Shown: positions 1 to 5,124 of the stretch, one piece after another
Numbering within the stretch: position 1 is the first letter of the stretch
Layout of the letters: each line of letters starts with the position of its first letter
DNA from: an uncultured Acidaminococcus sp.
GTDB taxonomy: Bacteria; Bacillota_C; Negativicutes; Acidaminococcales; Acidaminococcaceae
Length of the DNA: 11,244 nt
Assembly (NCBI GenBank): GCA_900314165.1
Contig: OMUE01000064.1
Location: forward strand, 1 to 11,244
Reading direction: 5' to 3'
Translations under genes and position numbers: made by a program
Notes under the pieces: model-generated
Told to the model about the DNA's origin: nothing
Seen by the model: the letters and a program-made list of their open reading frames with translations, nothing else
Database searches by the model: none

Positions 1-321
1 TTCTAGCATTTCAAGAGTTAATAAATTCTGATAATATGCGGCCCGTAAGGAGATTTCATCCGTCCCTGGATTTATACATTGCATCTCTATATCATAGATC
101 TTGCCGGTATCATCTTCCACATAGACATCCATGCGGATACTTTTGCTGCTTAGATCTACAGCAATATGTTTTTCAAATTGGGGATATTGGATGTCCTTAA
201 TGTGAATATGCAGGATTCTCTCAATAAGATGTTTGCAAATCCGTTTGTTGCGCATGACCAGCTGGAATAGGTAGTTGTCTCTGACAGTAAGTTCTTCCCA
301 TTGTTTCTGTGTTTCTTGCAT
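1..321 (-). CDS. PD-(D/E)XK (Rpn/transposase-like) nuclease, N-terminal part
   Basis: Open frame of 107 codons from an ATG at 321 running off the left edge with no stop. A GGAGGC ribosome site lies at 330-335. The translation starts MQETQKQWEE, then LTVRDNYLFQLVMRNKR, and contains RMDVYVEDDTGKIYDIEMQ at about residues 64-81. This is the layout of the PDDEXK_2 / Rpn recombination-promoting nuclease family (COG5464): a conserved N-terminal helix, an active-site Asp (D65), and Glu79 in an ExQ that replaces the textbook ExK, as is usual in the family. Known members are Mg-dependent DNA endonucleases that promote RecA-independent recombination; many are annotated as putative transposases but lack IS ends. 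Full-length members have about 300 residues, so roughly two thirds lies outside. The neighbouring region is repeat-rich and carries a pseudogene, as expected for a mobile or variable gene. Family call good; role inferred. Confidence 0.8.
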   Translation of the reverse strand, partial: MQETQKQWEELTVRDNYLFQLVMRNKRICKHLIERILHIHIKDIQYPQFEKHIAVDLSSKSIRMDVYVEDDTGKIYDIEMQCINPGTDEISLRAAYYQNLLTLEMLE

Positions 322-365
322 GATTGAGTGCCTCCTATATTTTGTTGATATGTCCATCATACAAG

Positions 366-383
366 GTACAAATAACTTTGTAC
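366..383. promoter_or_regulatory. Perfect dyad upstream of the nuclease gene
   Basis: GTACAAA-TAAC-TTTGTAC: two perfect 7-bp arms with a 4-bp spacer, 45-62 bp upstream of the nuclease ATG. On the minus strand a TATGAT -10-like box lies just downstream of the dyad (about 355-360), so the dyad sits where a promoter -35 region or repressor site would be. I found no good -35 match. It could be an operator or simply a short hairpin. Confidence 0.35.
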
Positions 384-404
384 AGCAAGGTTCAAAAAGC
401 GCCC

Positions 405-435
405 GGAATCGACCCTTTTGTGCAGGGAATCGACC
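405..435. repeat. 10-bp direct repeat, 21-bp period (possible IS end)
   Basis: GGAATCGACC occurs at 405-414 and again at 426-435, exactly 21 bp (about two helical turns) apart. A weaker copy, AGAATCAACC (8 of 10), is at 544-553. Repeated short transposase-binding sites at a fixed helical phase are typical of IS21-family ends, and GGTCGATTCC-type sequences are familiar there. No transposase gene is near, so at most this is a solo end. Repeat seen directly; IS assignment inferred and weak. Confidence 0.35.
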
Positions 436-522
436 TGGTGAGACGTGTAGGCGGATTAGATGAGAGGTTAGACACTAGTGGTCCGCTGGACGGCTTGTGA
501 GTTAGAAAAAAGGTTATAGAAA

Positions 523-575
523 AAGAACCTGTTGTCGGGGGGCAGAATCAACCTATCCTCCAAAAGCAGGTTCTT
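523..575 (-). terminator. Terminator-like hairpin after the EamA remnant
   Basis: AAGAACCTG (523-531) pairs perfectly with CAGGTTCTT (567-575) around a 35-nt loop. Read on the minus strand the second arm runs into TTCTTTTTC, which suits a factor-independent terminator for the decayed transporter gene just upstream. The loop is long, though a GTTG/CAAC pairing inside it would shorten it. On the plus strand the right arm is followed by the T/C-rich TCTTTCTTCC. Confidence 0.45.
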
Positions 576-616
576 CTTTCTTCCTTCCTCCTTGCTGTCG
601 CAGGTGTCTCTTCGTT

Positions 617-905
617 CTACCTGCATTTTGCCAGTTCAGCTATGGCTACACCGCCCAAAACCAGGATGACACCCATCCATTGAAGAGGTGTCATGACTTC
701 TCCAAGAAACAGGGCCCGGCAACCCCTGCGCCTTCTTCATAGCGATGACGAGGAAGGCAAAACAAACGGCTGACAGAAGGCCACAGGTTATCCCCCAGGA
801 AAAGCCGTTAGCTTGGACATCGGAGCCATTGATGCAGAACATGCCGATAGTGACAAAAATGATATTAGCAAGAATAAAGGGAAGATAAGGATTTTTTGTC
901 ATCAT
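617..905 (-). pseudogene. Decayed EamA/DMT-family transporter
   Basis: From the ATG at 905 the frame reads two hydrophobic segments (PYLPFILANIIFVTIGMFCI and GITCGLLSAVCFAFLVIAMKKA) and then turns into non-transporter sequence after about residue 62. In a second minus-strand frame, from about 715 down to a TAG at 617-619, the translation is ALFLGEVMTPLQWMGVILV followed by LGGVAIAELAKCR. That is the typical last helix of an EamA domain (flGE..t..q..G..LI..G). Intact EamA proteins have about 10 helices and 280-310 residues, so this copy lacks the N-terminal half, lacks several helices between the two parts, and is frameshifted at the junction near 712-728. It keeps a promoter-like sequence upstream and a hairpin downstream. 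Family members export metabolites or drugs; this one should not be functional. Confidence 0.75.
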
Positions 906-939
906 ACTCTCATGACCTTACTATCGGTTCATGAATTTC

Positions 940-968
940 ATTATAATCACATTGACATCGCTGTGCAA
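940..968 (-). promoter_or_regulatory. Sigma-70-type promoter before the EamA remnant
   Basis: On the minus strand: TTGCAC (963-968), a 17-bp spacer, then TATAAT (940-945). Transcription would start near 933, about 28 bases before the ATG at 905. Both boxes and the spacing are good, so the decayed gene may still be transcribed. Confidence 0.55.
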
Positions 969-1010
969 TAAAAGCCCGATAAACGACTGCTTGGATGAAG
1001 TTGTCGTCGT

Positions 1011-1038
1011 TTGCAAGCTTCATTTCTTATGGTATGAT
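1011..1038 (+). promoter_or_regulatory. Promoter of the 123-residue orphan gene
   Basis: TTGCAA (1011-1016), 16-bp spacer, TATGAT (1033-1038), with TG at 1030-1031 giving an extended -10 (TGGTATGAT). The start point would be near 1045, leaving a leader of about 25 bases before the ATG at 1070. Confidence 0.6.
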
Positions 1039-1069
1039 ACTCTTATCTTATATCCGAGGTGATGGACTG

Positions 1070-1441
1070 ATGACAACCACGTTGACGGAAAAATTAACGT
1101 TGCACATTCCGCATGCAGCCTGCGTGAATGGGCAGCTGATCCCCGTGGATTATGCGGAAATGGAAAATCTCCTTTATACGCACTTTATGGATTCCGGTTT
1201 TCCAAGCTGGTACAGCTTGGAAGCAGCCGGCTTCTATAAAGGCAGGCGGTTCCAGGAAACGCTGGTAACCATCTACTGCGAAGAAACCCGGGCAGCTGAA
1301 GTCCAGAAAATCTTCAAAGAAACCTGTTGGACCCGGAAAGAGGACATGAAGCAGGAGTCCTTTGGATACGAATATAACGGAAAGTTCTACGTCATTGACT
1401 TTACCAAGCAAAAAGAGTCTGTTACAATAACAACTTGCTAA
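1070..1441 (+). CDS. Uncharacterised 123-residue protein
   Basis: I do not recognise a family with confidence. The chosen start is the ATG at 1070, preceded by GAGGTGATGG (1056-1065). The frame can be opened 25 codons earlier, at 995, but that stretch spans the promoter at 1011-1038. The protein (MTTTLTEKLTLHIPHAACVN...) is soluble-looking, acidic and aromatic-rich, with no signal peptide or membrane segment. Its middle, FPSWYSLEAAGFYKGRRFQE then TLVTIYCEE, and its end, QESFGYEYNGKFYVIDF, recall the alternating strand/helix layout of small ferredoxin-like fold proteins such as DUF3574; that resemblance is faint. It is a monocistronic gene, facing the desulfidase gene across a shared terminator. 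Real coding is supported by promoter, ribosome site and terminator all in place. Confidence 0.65.
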   Translation: MTTTLTEKLTLHIPHAACVNGQLIPVDYAEMENLLYTHFMDSGFPSWYSLEAAGFYKGRRFQETLVTIYCEETRAAEVQKIFKETCWTRKEDMKQESFGYEYNGKFYVIDFTKQKESVTITTC

Positions 1442-1456
1442 AAGTGCTTCCGCACT

Positions 1457-1499
1457 AAAACACAAAAGAGTCCGGAACTTCCGGACTCTTTTGTGTTTT
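1457..1499. terminator. Strong bidirectional terminator
   Basis: A perfect 20-bp inverted repeat, 1457-1476 and 1480-1499, with a 3-base loop (ACT). It has A-rich and T-rich outer arms (AAAACACAAAAGAG and CTCTTTTGTGTTTT), so it ends transcription from both sides. It overlaps the TAA (1498-1500) of the minus-strand desulfidase gene. A second small hairpin, AGTGC-TTCC-GCACT (1443-1456), abuts it on the plus-gene side. Confidence 0.9.
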
Positions 1500-2808
1500 A
1501 CTCCTTCACCTCTGGTTGAGGCTGGAGCATGATTTTGATGATCTCCTTATCCGTTTCCCGCATGCCTTCACGGCCCAGCTGGGATACGTTTCTGATAGTA
1601 GCTTCTACGCCGTTGTTTACGATGCCGTCGCCGCTCTTGAATTCGTTGCCGCTCTTGTACATGGCATAGCCCAGGATACCGGCTTCCACGCTGGAGGCAA
1701 TCTTGGCAGCACAGCTGGCTTTAGCCCCGTCGCAGATAATACCGCTGACGATAGCCAGGCTGTTGACCAGCGTATGGGCAATGGCTTCATACCCTTCCCC
1801 ATGAAGGTAAGCAATCCCGCAGCCTGCGGCACAACCGGCGCTGACGGCGCCACAGTAGGCACTAAGTCTCCCGATGCCGGTCTTTTCATGGATGGCGATC
1901 AGGTTGGACAGTGCCAGAGCCCGATACAGCTTTTCCTTGGGTACGCTCAGTTCCTTGGCATATTCAATGACGGGCACGGACACAGTAATGCCCTGGTTGC
2001 CACTGCCGGAGTTGATGACCACGGGCATTTCGCAGCCGCTCATCCGGGCGTCAGAGCCGGCAGCTGCTTTGGCCACAGCCCGGTACTTGATATCGCTGCC
2101 GTAGGTCTTCAGCAGCACGGAGCCGATGTTGGCACCCCAGTCTCCCAGAAGCCCTTCTTCGGCTACTGCAGAGTTGCACTGGATCTGGGGGTCCAGCACA
2201 GGTTTCACATCTTCTACGTCGCAGGTATCCGCAAAATCCAGGATGTCCCGGATATTCAGCAGATTCTTATCTGCCAAGCCCATTTCCGCAGAAGCCTGAC
2301 CGGCTTTTTCATCCTTTACGGCCTCGTAGATGATTTCGTCATTTTTCTGGATCAGCACGATGTTCGTATGGTATTGGGCAATGCGCACTAATGCACTGTC
2401 GGCACCGTGGAACACCTTTACAATGATGTCGAAAATGATGCCGTTATCGATGGCGTCTACTTTGATAGGCACAGTTTTCAGGAATTGGGCCATGACTGCT
2501 TTTTGAGCCCCTGTCACTTCCGACAACACCTGCAGCTGCAACTCTGCGTTGCCCCCTACGATACCGGCCACAGCGGCTGCTTCTATGCCGTGGAGACCGT
2601 TGGTATTGGGTACCACTACGCTCTTCACGTTCTTGATAATGTTGCCGCTGACGCCGATTTCCACCTTGTCCACGTCCGCTGCCAGCACTTCCCGCGCTTT
2701 AGCAGCTGCGTAGGCAATGGCGATGGGTTCCGTACAGCCCATGGCAGGAACCAGTTCTTCTTTCAAAATCTGGATATACGTACTATATTTTTTATCGGTC
2801 TTTTCCAT
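1498..2808 (-). CDS. cyuA: L-cysteine desulfidase, CyuA/UPF0597 type
   Basis: A 436-residue protein of the serine-dehydratase-alpha-like UPF0597 family (E. coli CyuA/YhaM; archaeal L-cysteine desulfidase). Family members are oxygen-sensitive [4Fe-4S] enzymes that split L-cysteine into pyruvate, ammonia and sulfide without PLP. Visible signatures: the N-terminal motif MGCTEP with Cys25; SGSGNQG at 267-273; SAYCG with Cys319 followed by SAGCAAGCG; and IICDGAKASC with Cys359 and Cys366. By alignment with the NAGCQ and TCDP...PC motifs of bacterial L-serine dehydratases, Cys319, Cys359 and Cys366 are the likely cluster ligands. Length is normal for the family and no membrane segment is seen. Start ATG at 2808 has a purine-rich AGGGGGA site. 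It is the last gene before the strong terminator, 86 bp after the acetyltransferase gene. Family call is firm; cysteine rather than another substrate is inferred from the family. Confidence 0.88.
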   Translation of the reverse strand: MEKTDKKYSTYIQILKEELVPAMGCTEPIAIAYAAAKAREVLAADVDKVEIGVSGNIIKNVKSVVVPNTNGLHGIEAAAVAGIVGGNAELQLQVLSEVTGAQKAVMAQFLKTVPIKVDAIDNGIIFDIIVKVFHGADSALVRIAQYHTNIVLIQKNDEIIYEAVKDEKAGQASAEMGLADKNLLNIRDILDFADTCDVEDVKPVLDPQIQCNSAVAEEGLLGDWGANIGSVLLKTYGSDIKYRAVAKAAAGSDARMSGCEMPVVINSGSGNQGITVSVPVIEYAKELSVPKEKLYRALALSNLIAIHEKTGIGRLSAYCGAVSAGCAAGCGIAYLHGEGYEAIAHTLVNSLAIVSGIICDGAKASCAAKIASSVEAGILGYAMYKSGNEFKSGDGIVNNGVEATIRNVSQLGREGMRETDKEIIKIMLQPQPEVKE

Positions 2809-2842
2809 AAAAGTTTCCCCCTATTTTCAAATAAAACCCACC

Positions 2843-2882
2843 ACCATCCTTACGGATGGTCCCCCGCCCTTAAAAAGGGCGG
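2843..2882. repeat. Double-hairpin intergenic element
   Basis: Two adjacent hairpins fill the gap between the acetyltransferase and desulfidase genes: ACCATCC-TTAC-GGATGGT (2843-2860) and CCGCCCTT-AAA-AAGGGCGG (2864-2882). On the minus strand the order is GC hairpin, short link, GGAT hairpin, then GGTGGTGGG. No T run follows either, so it is not a normal terminator. The same order appears at 8602-8648, marking this as a dispersed REP-like unit. In the mRNA it could act as a processing or stability element between the two genes. Confidence 0.6.
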
Positions 2883-2894
2883 ACCAGGATTGGG

Positions 2895-3395
2895 TTAGCG
2901 GTTGAATGTCAATCGCATCTGATGCCACACCACGTCCCCGTGGGTAGAATCGGAAATGCCCTCATCCACGAAGCCGAATTTTGCATAATAATGGACCAGC
3001 TTGTCCTTGCAGGTCAGGACCACGCCCTTGCGCCCCTGTTTCTGGGCCGCATCAATAAAGCGCTCCAGCACTTTGGCAGCCAGGCCCTGTTTCCGGTAAT
3101 CCGGGTGGGTGTCCACCCCGAAGATCATCTGCCAGGCCCCGTCTTCCTGATTCATATCCGCCCGTTCGTACATTTCATCCGTCAGGTCCGGTTCGTCGGT
3201 AACCAGGCCGTTTACGAAGGAAATCACCCGATCTCCGTCACACAGCAGGAAGAAATGGGTGGGATAGGCCTTCACCCGATCCGCAATGGACTGGTGAGTT
3301 GCTGCTTCCGCTGCTGGAAAGCAGGCTGCTTCCAAATCCGCAATCTTATCCACATCTTCCGGCGTCGCATACCGGAAGGTCAGGTTCTTGTTCAT
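2895..3395 (-). CDS. AANAT-like GNAT N-acetyltransferase
   Basis: A 166-residue GNAT-fold protein that transfers acetyl from acetyl-CoA to an amine. The acetyl-CoA loop is FGVDTHPDYRKQGLAAKVLE (about 93-112, with the R101-K-Q-G104-L-A core). The C-terminal part, YYAKFGFVDEG then SDSTHGDVVWHQM, matches the arylalkylamine N-acetyltransferase-like branch (GF..G.S.S.HG...WH.M). The start used is ATG at 3395 with GGAGG at 3403-3407, seven bases away; a TTG one codon earlier (3398) is less likely. It follows the preceding gene after 12 bp, its ribosome site being almost on that gene's stop, so the two are surely co-transcribed. A role in acetylating an amino acid or amine tied to the pathway is inference; the substrate cannot be read from sequence. 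Confidence 0.82.
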   Translation of the reverse strand: MNKNLTFRYATPEDVDKIADLEAACFPAAEAATHQSIADRVKAYPTHFFLLCDGDRVISFVNGLVTDEPDLTDEMYERADMNQEDGAWQMIFGVDTHPDYRKQGLAAKVLERFIDAAQKQGRKGVVLTCKDKLVHYYAKFGFVDEGISDSTHGDVVWHQMRLTFNR

Positions 3396-3407
3396 CAAGG
3401 TTCCTCC

Positions 3408-4685
3408 TTATATCCGTTTTTCCTGCAGGATGTCCACAATGGTCTTTTCCGTGCCCACCATGCCAGGAGAAGCGATGGTTCCCATGTTCTTCATGGTGTC
3501 TTCCGGGGTAGGACCGTTGATGCCGTGAACATTGTCAATATAGGCATCCTGCATAGCCAGTTCTGCGGAAGCAAAGGCCAGTTGGACAGCCGTCATGCCT
3601 TTCATGACGCAGCCCTGGTTGCCGCCGTCGCAGATCATGCCTGTAATGGAGCTGGACATGTTATTGATGGCTTTCGTCATACCGTCCAGATCTCCTCCCA
3701 TTAAGTATACCAGACCACAGGCCGATCCGGTACCTGCTGCTATAGCACAGCCACAAAAGGCTGAGAGTTTTCCAGAGTATTCCTTTATGTACATGCATAC
3801 CAGGAAGCTGAGCGCCGTAGCCCGCAGTAATTGTTCCAGGGTGCAATGCTTGACCTTATACCAGGCGTACAGGGGCAGGGTAGCGATGATGCCGTGGGAA
3901 CCGGAGCCTGTTATGCTCATGGCCGGTTTGTCCAGGCCGATAACCCTGGCTTCGATAGCCCCATTGCAGATCAAGGCTGCCGTCTTCAGCACGTCCTGGG
4001 AAAATACCTGACCGTCGTTCATGGTCTTCAGTACCCGGGCAAATTTCGTCCGGGGATTGGACAGCCCTTCCTGCAGCAGGTCCATGTTCATGGTAAAAGC
4101 TTGTTCAATAAAGGAGATTTCTTCCACCGGCACGGTCCGTACGTAGTTCAGGAGCTGTGCCAGGGTGTAATGATGGATGACCGGTGTGGTGTCGTCAGCG
4201 TGTTCATTATCTGCCACCTCTTTATTGAATACCACCCTGTCATCTTCCGTAATCCTAACGATATTCGTATGAGCATCCCGGATCAGGGCCGAGGCTTTAT
4301 GGCTCTTGCCATAGACCACGGCTTCGATATAGATCCGGCTGGTAATACTCTTCATTTGGACGGCGATTTTGCCATCCTTCACCATTTTTTCAGCCTGGGC
4401 CACCTGGTCCTCCCCGATGCCATCTAAGCACAGCAGACCCTTAGCAGAGTCTGCTGCGATGACGCCCAGGGCGGCTGCATAAGCGTTGCCCACATGGCTG
4501 GTACCGGGAATGCCACAGGTGAAGGCGTTTTTGTAGATACCGCTGTTCAGGAACAGTTCCACCCGTTCTGCTTGGTCATCCAGATGTTCTCTGGCAGCAG
4601 CCACGGCAAACGCAATGGCCCCAGGTTCCGTAACTCCTAGTGCGGGTTTCATATCGTCCTTGATCAGCTGTGTCAGTTCCTTCAT
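3408..4685 (-). CDS. Divergent serine-dehydratase-alpha / cysteine-desulfidase paralogue
   Basis: A 425-residue protein with the same overall plan as the canonical desulfidase at 1498-2808 but clearly diverged along its length. The N-terminal motif reads ALGVTEP, so Val18 stands where the canonical copy has Cys25. The middle motif is TGSGSHG (260-266 region) rather than SGSGNQG. The C-terminal cysteines are kept: Cys311 in SAFCG, and Cys352 and Cys359 in MICDGGNQGC, with the same 7-residue spacing. It may therefore still bind a [4Fe-4S] cluster yet use another substrate or catalytic base, for example serine or a sulfur amino-acid derivative. Such proteins are usually annotated as iron-sulfur L-serine ammonia-lyase alpha subunit-like. 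The gene lies 40 bp after the glutaredoxin-related gene and 12 bp before the acetyltransferase gene. Start ATG at 4685 has AGAAAGGGATAACAG upstream. Family firm, substrate unknown. Confidence 0.8.
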   Translation of the reverse strand: MKELTQLIKDDMKPALGVTEPGAIAFAVAAAREHLDDQAERVELFLNSGIYKNAFTCGIPGTSHVGNAYAAALGVIAADSAKGLLCLDGIGEDQVAQAEKMVKDGKIAVQMKSITSRIYIEAVVYGKSHKASALIRDAHTNIVRITEDDRVVFNKEVADNEHADDTTPVIHHYTLAQLLNYVRTVPVEEISFIEQAFTMNMDLLQEGLSNPRTKFARVLKTMNDGQVFSQDVLKTAALICNGAIEARVIGLDKPAMSITGSGSHGIIATLPLYAWYKVKHCTLEQLLRATALSFLVCMYIKEYSGKLSAFCGCAIAAGTGSACGLVYLMGGDLDGMTKAINNMSSSITGMICDGGNQGCVMKGMTAVQLAFASAELAMQDAYIDNVHGINGPTPEDTMKNMGTIASPGMVGTEKTIVDILQEKRI

Positions 4686-4710
4686 CTCTGTTATCCCTTT
4701 CTGTATTTTC

Positions 4711-4728
4711 TCTCGCTCTTCGCTTTTA
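4711..4728 (-). repeat. Purine-rich AAAGCGAAGAG motif, copy 1
   Basis: On the minus strand AAAAGCGAAGAGCGAGAG begins at the stop codon of the glutaredoxin-related gene (TAA at 4726-4728). The same core recurs at 5049-5081 and 9622-9640, each time after a minus-strand stop codon. Function unknown. Confidence 0.5.
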
Positions 4729-4977
4729 TTTCAGTACATCCGCCAGCTTGCGGGTCTTCGTGCCGTCTTCCAGGATGAAGCAGGGAATGCCGAAGCTATC
4801 CTTGCCACGGACATCGGCGTACAGGGGATCGCTATCCCGCAGACGCAGATATTCTTTCAGGCTGTCGTGGCTGCCAAACATATCCACGAAATCGATTTCT
4901 GCTCCTGCTTCTGCCAGCTTATTCAAGGCATACAGGGTATCAGGGCACATGTGGGAACCGATTACTTTGATTTTCAT
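4726..4977 (-). CDS. Glutaredoxin-related protein with CPDT motif
   Basis: An 83-residue thioredoxin-fold protein. MKIKVIGSHMCPDT places the active-site Cys11 at the end of strand 1 and start of helix 1; a GIPCF loop (63-67) supplies the cis-proline (P65), followed by a Cys. The second cysteine of a normal CPYC glutaredoxin is replaced by Thr, so it can only act as a monothiol or persulfide-type redox carrier. Size and motif match the 'glutaredoxin-related protein' group (COG4545) common in anaerobes. Start ATG at 4977 has AGGAG spaced 8 bases. It is the first gene of the four-gene stretch that ends at 1498; the next gene starts 40 bp downstream. Location next to desulfidase-type enzymes suggests thiol or sulfide handling, which is inference. 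Confidence 0.8.
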   Translation of the reverse strand: MKIKVIGSHMCPDTLYALNKLAEAGAEIDFVDMFGSHDSLKEYLRLRDSDPLYADVRGKDSFGIPCFILEDGTKTRKLADVLK

Positions 4978-5005
4978 TTTACATTCTCCTCTCAGTTGTC
5001 CAGAA

Positions 5006-5045
5006 ATTAGGGGTTAGGGATTAGGGGTTAGGGGCGCAGCTGCGC
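5006..5045. repeat. 14-bp tandem repeat and GC palindrome
   Basis: ATTAGGGGTTAGGG occurs twice in tandem (5006-5019, 5020-5033), followed at once by the palindrome GCGCAGCTGCGC (5034-5045). It lies in the gap between the symporter and glutaredoxin-related genes. The TAGGGG repeat plus GC palindrome resembles the design of the 8575-8695 element (TAGTGG repeats plus GC hairpins). Confidence 0.6.
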
Positions 5046-5048
5046 GGC

Positions 5049-5081
5049 CTCTTCGCTCTTTACTCTTCACTCTTCGCTTTA
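5049..5081 (-). repeat. Purine-rich AAAGCGAAGAG motif, copy 2
   Basis: On the minus strand the stretch starts TTAAAGCGAAGAGTGAAGAG and then repeats the theme (TAAAGAGCGAAGAG). It is about 45 bases downstream of the symporter stop and abuts the palindrome at 5034-5045. It is the longest of the three copies. Confidence 0.5.
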
Positions 5082-5085
5082 ATAT

Positions 5086-5108
5086 ATTATACAGTAAATC
5101 CGTATAAT
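5086..5108 (-). promoter_or_regulatory. Near-palindromic operator over a TATAAT box
   Basis: ATTATACAG-TAAAT-CCGTATAAT: 9-bp arms with one mismatch and a 5-bp centre. On the minus strand the downstream half contains TATAAT (5086-5091), a possible -10 box for the glutaredoxin-related gene 109 bp away; the best -35 candidate is weak (TTAGAT with 15-bp spacing). The symmetry suggests a repressor or activator site controlling a second transcript within the block. No terminator is seen between the symporter stop and this site, so read-through from the upstream genes is also likely. Confidence 0.4.
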
Positions 5109-5124
5109 CTAACAGCTATTTCAC

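Larger units (their letters stand above)
322..616. other. Non-coding stretch with IS-end-like and hairpin remnants
   Basis: No credible gene. A 62-codon frame at 275-463 (+) overlaps the nuclease gene, has no ribosome site and looks random. The stretch holds the nuclease gene's ribosome site, a perfect dyad (366-383), a 10-bp direct repeat (405-435), a small GTCC-GCT-GGAC hairpin (481-491) next to ACTAGTGG, and a terminator-like hairpin (523-575). It reads as the debris of mobile or repeat elements between two minus-strand genes. Confidence 0.6.

Noticed and set aside
275..463. 62-codon open frame on the plus strand
   Set aside because: It lacks a ribosome site, overlaps the nuclease start and promoter dyad antisense, and its composition looks random.
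995..1069. Longer N-terminus (25 extra residues) for the orphan protein
   Set aside because: The added segment covers the promoter, and GAGGTGATGG directly precedes the ATG at 1070.
1516..2391. Long open frames on the plus strand opposite the desulfidase genes, the symporter and the C-S lyase (also 2922-3704, 5128-6336, 6383-7576)
   Set aside because: These are antisense shadows: rich in His, Gln and Gly, with no domain and no ribosome sites, while the minus-strand proteins match known families end to end.
2843..2882. Terminator between the acetyltransferase and desulfidase genes
   Set aside because: The hairpins have no following T run on the minus strand, and the layout matches a dispersed repeat instead.
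5006..5033. CRISPR-like or telomeric repeat
   Set aside because: Only two adjacent 14-bp copies with no spacers and no cas genes; simple tandem repeat.
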